Below, piece after piece: positions 59,210-64,000 of a stretch of 64,000 nt of DNA. The DNA comes from Streptomyces actinomycinicus (GTDB taxonomy: Bacteria; Actinomycetota; Actinomycetes; Streptomycetales; Streptomycetaceae). The DNA lies in the NCBI RefSeq assembly GCF_016741775.1, contig NZ_JAERRK010000013.1, positions 145,508-209,507 of the forward strand, written 5' to 3'. The notes under the pieces were generated by a model. The model did no database searches and had not been told where the DNA came from. It worked only from the letters and a program-made list of their open reading frames with translations. The position numbers and the translations under genes are program-made. Position 1 is the first letter of the stretch. The number at the start of each line of letters is the position of its first letter.

Positions 59210-62200
59210 GTGCAGGGACGTTTCAAGAGGGATGGCAGCGCTTCGGCGGAGCCGGAGTCGCACGACGGGACTGGCCCCATGAAGGGCAGCTCCTCGCCCC
59301 AGCACGCCCAGAACCCGGGCCCGGGTCCGACCGGCGACGGCGGTGAGCGCGGCGGGCGCTCGGGTGCGACCGCATCCACGACCGCCACGACGGCTCCCTC
59401 GGGGAACCCCGCCCCGACGGTGAAGCCCATACAGGGTCCGACCGGCCCCGGCTCGCGCCTGGCCCTGCGCAACTGGCGTATCTCCACGCGCCTGGTGTCG
59501 CTGCTGGCGCTGCCCGTGGTCGCGGCGACCTCGCTGGGTGCGCTGCGTATCGACCAGTCCATGGACGACATCCAGCAGCTCGACAACATGAAGCTGCTGA
59601 CGGACATGACCAAGCAGGCCACGGAACTGGCCCAGGCGCTCCAGGACGAGCGCGACCAGTCCGCCGGCCCGCTGTCCCGCGGTGGTCTGAAGGCCAACGA
59701 CTTCCAGATCAAGGGCTTCCAGGAGAAGACCGACCGGGCCCGCGAGAACTTCCTCGACGCCTCCGAGGACATCGACGCGGCGAGCAAGGACGGCAACCTG
59801 CAGGGCGTGCGCGACGCGCTCGTCGGTCTCGCCAACCAGCTGGACGACCTGGCCCGCATCCGCCAGAAGGCGTACACGTCCAAGGACAACGCGACCCAGA
59901 CGGTCGAGTCCTACCACCGGCTCATCACCCAGCTGATCAGCCTCTCCCAGGACATGGCCGAGGCGTCCAGCAACCCGGAGATGATCTCGCGCACCCGCGC
60001 CCTGGCGGCCTTCTCCACCGCCAAGGAGTACGCCTCCGTGCAGCGCGCCATGATCGCCGCCGCGCTGCCGGCGACCCCCTCCTCCAAGGGCGACCTCTCC
60101 GAGAACGACCGCCTCTACGGCCAGTCCGCCTACGAGAGCGAAGGCTCCGAGCTGGCGATCTTCCGCAAGATCTACGCCAACCAGAACGCCGAGGAGCTGC
60201 TCAAGCCGATCGACGAGGGCAACGCCACGATCAAGTCGGCCGACACCTACGCCAAGCGCTCCTTCGAGTCCCCGGACGGCCTGCAGCAGCTGCCGGCACG
60301 GTCCTACAAGGACTGGGTCGACACCAGCTCGACCAAGATCGAGCAGATGAAGAAGATCGAGCACACGCTGCTCGAGGAGATGGAACAGAAGGCGCGCGAG
60401 CTGAAGAGCGCGACCCAGCGTGACGCGATCATCTCCGGTGCGCTGATCCTCATCGTGCTCGGTGTGTCGCTGGTCGGCGCGTTCGTCGTGGCCCGGTCCA
60501 TGATCCGCTCGCTGCGCCGTCTGCAGGAGACCGCGACCAAGGTCGCCCAGGACCGCCTGCCCGAGCTGGTCAAGCAGCTGTCCGAGTCCGACCCGCAGGA
60601 CGTCGACACGTCCGTGGAGTCGGTCGGTGTGCACTCCCGGGACGAGATCGGCCAGGTGGCCGCGGCCTTCGACGACGTGCACCGCGAGGCGGTCCGCCTC
60701 GCCGCCGAGCAGGCCCTTCTGCGGGGCAACGTCAACGCGATGTTCACCAACCTCTCGCGCCGTTCCCAGGGCCTCATCCAGCGCCAGCTCTCGCTCATCT
60801 CGGAGCTGGAGTCCCGCGAGGCCGACCCGGACCAGCTGTCCTCGCTGTTCAAGCTCGACCACCTCGCCACCCGTATGCGCCGTAACGGTGAGAACCTGCT
60901 CGTCCTCGCCGGTGAAGAGCCCGGCCGCCGCTGGACCCGCCCGGTCCCGCTGGTCGACGTGCTCCGTGCCGCCGCGTCCGAGGTGGAGCAGTACGAGCGC
61001 ATCGAACTGGCCGCCGTGCCCACCACCGAAGTGGCCGGCCGCGTGGTCAACGACCTCGTGCACCTGCTCGCCGAGCTGCTCGAGAACGCGACCTCCTTCT
61101 CCTCGCCGCAGACCAAGGTCAAGGTCACCGGTCACGCGCTGCCCGACGGCCGCGTGCTGATCGAGATCCACGACACCGGTATCGGCCTCTCCCCCGAGGA
61201 CCTCGCGGCGATCAACGAGCGGCTCGCCTCGCCGCCCACCGTGGACGTCTCCGTCTCCCGCCGCATGGGTCTGTTCGTGGTCGGTCGTCTGTCGCAGCGG
61301 CACGGCATCCGGATCCAGCTGCGCCCGTCCGACTCCGGTGGCACGACCGCGCTGGTCATGCTGCCGGTGGACGTCGCCCAGGGCGGCAAGAAGCCCGCTC
61401 CCGGCAAGCCCGGTGCGCCCTCGACCGGTGGTCCCGCCGCCGCGCAGGCCGCCGCCGGTGCCGCCGCGGCCCGGCGTCAGGTCGGCAACGGCAACGGCAA
61501 CGGCGGTGCCCTCGGTGGCGCCCCGTCCGGTGGCGGGCTGCTCGGCTCCGGTCCCGGTGCGCGCGGCCAGGTCGGCTCCGGCCAGGGTCCTCGGGCCGCT
61601 CTGCCCGGCGCGGGCCAGGGCGGACGTCCCGGTGCGCCGGGCGGAGCGCGTGGCGCCCAGGGCGGTCCCGGTGCCCCGCAGGGCCGGCCGGCGCCGGCGG
61701 GTTCCGGTGCGGGCGGCTTCGGCGGTCAGGCACCGGGTGCCCCGCAGGGCCTGCAGGCCACGAACCCGGGCGGATCGCAGCAGAGTCTCTTCGGAGGCCG
61801 TGGCCGGAAGCGGCCCGGCGCCGCCTCCGACCAGGGCCGCCAGCCCCAGCTGCCGCCGCGCGGCGGACCGCGGGCCGAGCTGCCCGGCGGCGCCCCGCAG
61901 CCGCAGTCCCGTACCTCGGGCTGGACCGACAACCAGGGCCCGGCGTCGCGTGCCTCGCTGGACGCCCCGCGCGGCCACGACGAGCAGGACCCGTCGCAGA
62001 CCGCGCGCATGCCGCGCGTGGACGACCGGCAGGGCCCGGGCTCGACCTCTCAGATGCCGGCGGTTCCCCGGACCGACGCACAGGGTCCGGCCGGCACGGG
62101 CGAGTTCCCGCGCCCGGAACTGTCCGGCTTCAACGGCTCCGCCCAGCAGACGGGCCAGTTCGGACGCCCGGACGGCCAGCAGACGGGCCAGTTCGCGCGC

Positions 62201-63058
62201 CCCGGCACCCCGCAGCAGACCGGCCAGTACCCGCGTCCCGACGCGGGCCGGAACACGGGCGAGTTCGCGCGTCCCGACGCCGGCCGGCAGCAGGGCCGTT
62301 TCGACGGCACCGACGGCCGGCAGGACACCGGCTCCTTCGTCCGCTCCGACGTGTACGGCAGCACGCCGGCGCCGGGGCGGCAGGACCCCGGCGCGCACGA
62401 CACGGGTCAGTTCGCGGCCCCGCAGGCGTACGACGCCGGCTCGACCGGGCAGCACGCCCTGCCGGGCGGCCAGAACCCCGCTCACACCGGGCAGTTCGAG
62501 CGTCCGCAGCCGCCCGCCGGCCGCGACGACTACGCCGCCCAGCGTCCGTCTGCCCCGCAGCAGCGTCCGGTCCGCCACGAGCCGGAGGCCCTGCCCCCGG
62601 CGAGCGGTCCGGGTGACGGCCGCACCCCGCTGTACGACACGCTGGAGACCAACTGGTTCCACGGTCAGCAGCAGGGCGGCGCGCCGGCTCCCCAGCAGCA
62701 GCCGCAGGCTTCCACGCCCGCTCCCGCGCCCGCTCCGCAGCGTTCCGCCTCGAACACGAACACCGGTTCCTGGCGCACCTCGCCGAACGACGAACTCGTC
62801 CGGCAGGCCGAGCGGGTACGGCAGCCGGCCGCGGGCGGGATCACCACCTCCGGCCTGCCGCGCCGCGTGCCACGGGCGAACCTCGTGCCCGGCACGGCCC
62901 AGCAGCAACAGCACCAAGCCGGTCCGCAGGTCTCGCGTGCGCCTGACGACGTACGCGGACGGCTGACCAATCTTCGTCGGGGCATCGCTCAGGGCCGTCA
63001 GGCCGGCAGCGGCCAGACCGGCAGCTACCCGAGCCCCACTCACCAGCAGGAGCGTTAG
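59210..63058 (+). CDS. cvnA: Conservon sensor kinase-like protein CvnA
   Basis: CvnA is the membrane sensor of the four-gene conservon that links to the small GTPase CvnD. The 1282-residue protein has an N-terminal low-complexity leader, a transmembrane helix at about 93-113, an extracellular nitrate/nitrite-sensor-like domain, a second helix near 407-432 and a HAMP region. The dimerisation helix contains KLDHLATRMRR. An HATPase follows with ELLENATSFSSP (near 625) and HDTGIGLSPEDL (near 653). The last 550 residues are a Gly/Pro/Gln-rich tail with about ten TGQF-type repeats. GTG 59210 was chosen; a downstream ATG at 59279 is possible. Confidence 0.9.
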   Translation: MQGRFKRDGSASAEPESHDGTGPMKGSSSPQHAQNPGPGPTGDGGERGGRSGATASTTATTAPSGNPAPTVKPIQGPTGPGSRLALRNWRISTRLVSLLALPVVAATSLGALRIDQSMDDIQQLDNMKLLTDMTKQATELAQALQDERDQSAGPLSRGGLKANDFQIKGFQEKTDRARENFLDASEDIDAASKDGNLQGVRDALVGLANQLDDLARIRQKAYTSKDNATQTVESYHRLITQLISLSQDMAEASSNPEMISRTRALAAFSTAKEYASVQRAMIAAALPATPSSKGDLSENDRLYGQSAYESEGSELAIFRKIYANQNAEELLKPIDEGNATIKSADTYAKRSFESPDGLQQLPARSYKDWVDTSSTKIEQMKKIEHTLLEEMEQKARELKSATQRDAIISGALILIVLGVSLVGAFVVARSMIRSLRRLQETATKVAQDRLPELVKQLSESDPQDVDTSVESVGVHSRDEIGQVAAAFDDVHREAVRLAAEQALLRGNVNAMFTNLSRRSQGLIQRQLSLISELESREADPDQLSSLFKLDHLATRMRRNGENLLVLAGEEPGRRWTRPVPLVDVLRAAASEVEQYERIELAAVPTTEVAGRVVNDLVHLLAELLENATSFSSPQTKVKVTGHALPDGRVLIEIHDTGIGLSPEDLAAINERLASPPTVDVSVSRRMGLFVVGRLSQRHGIRIQLRPSDSGGTTALVMLPVDVAQGGKKPAPGKPGAPSTGGPAAAQAAAGAAAARRQVGNGNGNGGALGGAPSGGGLLGSGPGARGQVGSGQGPRAALPGAGQGGRPGAPGGARGAQGGPGAPQGRPAPAGSGAGGFGGQAPGAPQGLQATNPGGSQQSLFGGRGRKRPGAASDQGRQPQLPPRGGPRAELPGGAPQPQSRTSGWTDNQGPASRASLDAPRGHDEQDPSQTARMPRVDDRQGPGSTSQMPAVPRTDAQGPAGTGEFPRPELSGFNGSAQQTGQFGRPDGQQTGQFARPGTPQQTGQYPRPDAGRNTGEFARPDAGRQQGRFDGTDGRQDTGSFVRSDVYGSTPAPGRQDPGAHDTGQFAAPQAYDAGSTGQHALPGGQNPAHTGQFERPQPPAGRDDYAAQRPSAPQQRPVRHEPEALPPASGPGDGRTPLYDTLETNWFHGQQQGGAPAPQQQPQASTPAPAPAPQRSASNTNTGSWRTSPNDELVRQAERVRQPAAGGITTSGLPRRVPRANLVPGTAQQQQHQAGPQVSRAPDDVRGRLTNLRRGIAQGRQAGSGQTGSYPSPTHQQER
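62091..62516 (+). repeat. TGQFxRP repeats in the CvnA tail
   Basis: About ten degenerate copies of a short motif (TGEFPRP, TGQFGRP, TGQFARP, TGQYPRP, TGEFARP, TGSFVRS, TGQFAAP, TGQHALP, TGQFERP and one further variant) are spaced 10-30 residues apart. Confidence 0.85.
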
Positions 63059-63067
63059 TTGAGTCCG

Positions 63068-63481
63068 ATGAGCCAGGCGGCACAGAACCTGAACTGGTTG
63101 ATCACCAACTTCGTGGACAACACCCCCGGGGTGTCGCACACGGTGGTGGTCTCCGCCGACGGCCTTCTGCTGGCGATGTCCGAAGGATTCCCGCGGGACC
63201 GCGCGGACCAGCTCGCGGCCGTCGCATCCGGTCTGACCTCGCTGACGGCCGGGGCGTCCCGGATCTTCGAGGGCGGCACGGTGGCACAGACGGTCGTCGA
63301 GATGGAGCGCGGCTTCCTCTTCCTGATGTCCATCTCGGACGGGTCGTCCCTCGCGGTCCTGGCCCATCCCGAGGCGGACATCGGTCTCGTCGGCTACGAG
63401 ATGGCACTGCTCGTCGACCGCGCGGGTGCGGTACTCACCCCGGATCTGCGCGCCGAACTCCAGGGAAGTCTGCTTCACTGA
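63068..63481 (+). CDS. cvnB: Roadblock/LC7-domain protein CvnB
   Basis: The 137-residue protein is a single roadblock/LC7 domain (MSQAAQNLNWLITNFVDNTPGVSHTVVVSADGLLL...). Such proteins modulate small GTPases and here act with CvnD. ATG 63068 is the conserved start. A TTG at 63059 with AGGAG ideally spaced could start a form three residues longer. It follows cvnA by 9 nt. Confidence 0.93.
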   Translation: MSQAAQNLNWLITNFVDNTPGVSHTVVVSADGLLLAMSEGFPRDRADQLAAVASGLTSLTAGASRIFEGGTVAQTVVEMERGFLFLMSISDGSSLAVLAHPEADIGLVGYEMALLVDRAGAVLTPDLRAELQGSLLH

Positions 63482-63590
63482 CCTCCCCCGGCACCACCCA
63501 CCTCACGAAAACACCGTCCGGCCGCCACAATCCCCCCACGGCCCCGTCAGACGGCTTGACTACCGACTTGCTGTCCCGCCCGGAGGATTC

Positions 63591-63989
63591 ATGACCCCGC
63601 CCACCGCCTCTCATGATCCGTACGCGGAGCCGTACGGAGACGAGGGCGACCAGCCGCTGGTACGGCCGTACGCGATGACCGGCGGCCGGACCCGGCCGCG
63701 GTACCAGCTGGCCATCGAGGCACTGATCAGCACCACGGCCGACCCGGCAGCGCTCATGGGACTGCTCCCGGAGCACCAGCGCATCTGCCACCTGTGCCGC
63801 GAGGTCAAGTCGGTCGCGGAGGTCTCCGCGCTGCTGGCCATGCCGCTGGGTGTGGCCCGGATCCTGGTCGCCGACCTCGCCGAGGCCGGCCTGGTCGCCA
63901 TCCACCAGCCGGGTGGCGACGAGAACAACGGCGGCGCTCCGGACGTGACGCTGCTCGAAAGGGTGCTCAGTGGACTTCGCAAGCTCTGA
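63591..63989 (+). CDS. cvnC: DUF742 protein CvnC
   Basis: The 132-residue protein matches DUF742, with LVRPYAMTGGRTRPRYQLAIEALIS and a winged-helix-like end (VSALLAMPLGVARILVADLAEAGLV). It is the third member of the conservon. ATG 63591 has GGAGG upstream. Its 3' end overlaps the start of cvnD by 20 nt. Confidence 0.93.
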   Translation: MTPPTASHDPYAEPYGDEGDQPLVRPYAMTGGRTRPRYQLAIEALISTTADPAALMGLLPEHQRICHLCREVKSVAEVSALLAMPLGVARILVADLAEAGLVAIHQPGGDENNGGAPDVTLLERVLSGLRKL

Positions 63990-64000
63990 CGCGGGTCGGG
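63970..64000 (+). CDS. cvnD: Start of GTPase gene cvnD (partial)
   Basis: GTG 63970 opens a frame reading VDFASSDAGR that runs off the window. This agrees with the beginning of CvnD small GTPases and with the fixed cvnA-B-C-D order. The GTPase motifs lie outside the window. Confidence 0.8.
   Translation, partial: MDFASSDAGR

Noticed and set aside
62091..62516. Regularly spaced repeats as a CRISPR array
   Set aside because: The repeats are short, degenerate and in frame inside a protein; no spacers of uniform length and no cas genes.
59207..63478. Very long minus-strand open frame opposite cvnA and cvnB
   Set aside because: It mirrors the codon bias of the plus-strand genes, has no family motifs and no start signals. 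It is a GC-rich shadow.

Overview
The window is high-GC actinobacterial chromosome and reads as a Streptomyces core region. Codon third positions are almost all G or C, GTG starts are frequent, and Streptomyces-type genes are present (nsdA, hupS with a lysine-rich tail, ndgR, glcP, a cvn conservon). As I recall it, most of the gene order follows the S. coelicolor region running from the ftsH/ffh end (about SCO5589) to the cvn1 conservon (about SCO5541), read backwards. That synteny is from memory, not from a search.

Layout. 1-6 kb: a SprT-like gene, a methyltransferase-like gene, ftsH and ffh. 6-12 kb: the nitrogen operon amtB-glnK-glnD with a GlnR-type box, then nsdA. 12-19 kb: a stand-alone Prim-Pol-like protein, ftsY, an NCS1 permease, a flavin monooxygenase and the glucose permease glcP. 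19-28 kb: smc, a small coiled-coil protein, acylphosphatase, a CAP-domain protein, a flavodoxin/HxlR divergent pair, mutM and rnc. 28-34 kb: rpmF, DUF177, a SepIVA-like protein, coaD, rsmD and recG. 34-39 kb: a translationally coupled pair encoding an Hsp90-family ATPase and a large TPR protein. 39-48 kb: a fatty-acid-kinase-like gene, rpmB, thiL-thiD, an Lrp-type domain protein, a lipoprotein, ddl, plsC-gpsA and cofC. 48-54 kb: hupS, leuC-leuD with divergent ndgR, and a divergent DUF4188/MerR pair. 54-58 kb: five tRNA genes (Glu-Gln-Glu-Glu-Gln), a HAD phosphatase, DUF4241, gltX and an FAH-family enzyme. 59-64 kb: cvnA-cvnB-cvnC and the first codons of cvnD.

Functional links. Ffh and FtsY are the two GTPases of co-translational membrane targeting. 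AmtB, GlnK and GlnD form an ammonium uptake and sensing unit. The five tRNA genes for Glu and Gln lie beside glutamyl-tRNA synthetase. plsC and gpsA overlap and act in phospholipid synthesis. thiL and thiD overlap and act in thiamine synthesis. CvnA-D form a membrane sensor coupled to a small GTPase.

Most notable observations: (1) the Hsp90-TPR pair between recG and the fakA-like gene, which looks like an accessory module; (2) a 44-bp tandem duplication that shifts the frame at the 3' end of the TPR gene; (3) three 69-bp tandem repeats, in frame, inside the SMC hinge; (4) several precise palindromes at divergent promoters; (5) a group of genes with a -10 box only 6-7 nt before the start codon, suggesting leaderless mRNAs. 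Tandem duplications also occur at the recG 3' end (40 bp), behind the rpmB terminator (18 bp) and in the fakA-like gene (18 bp units).
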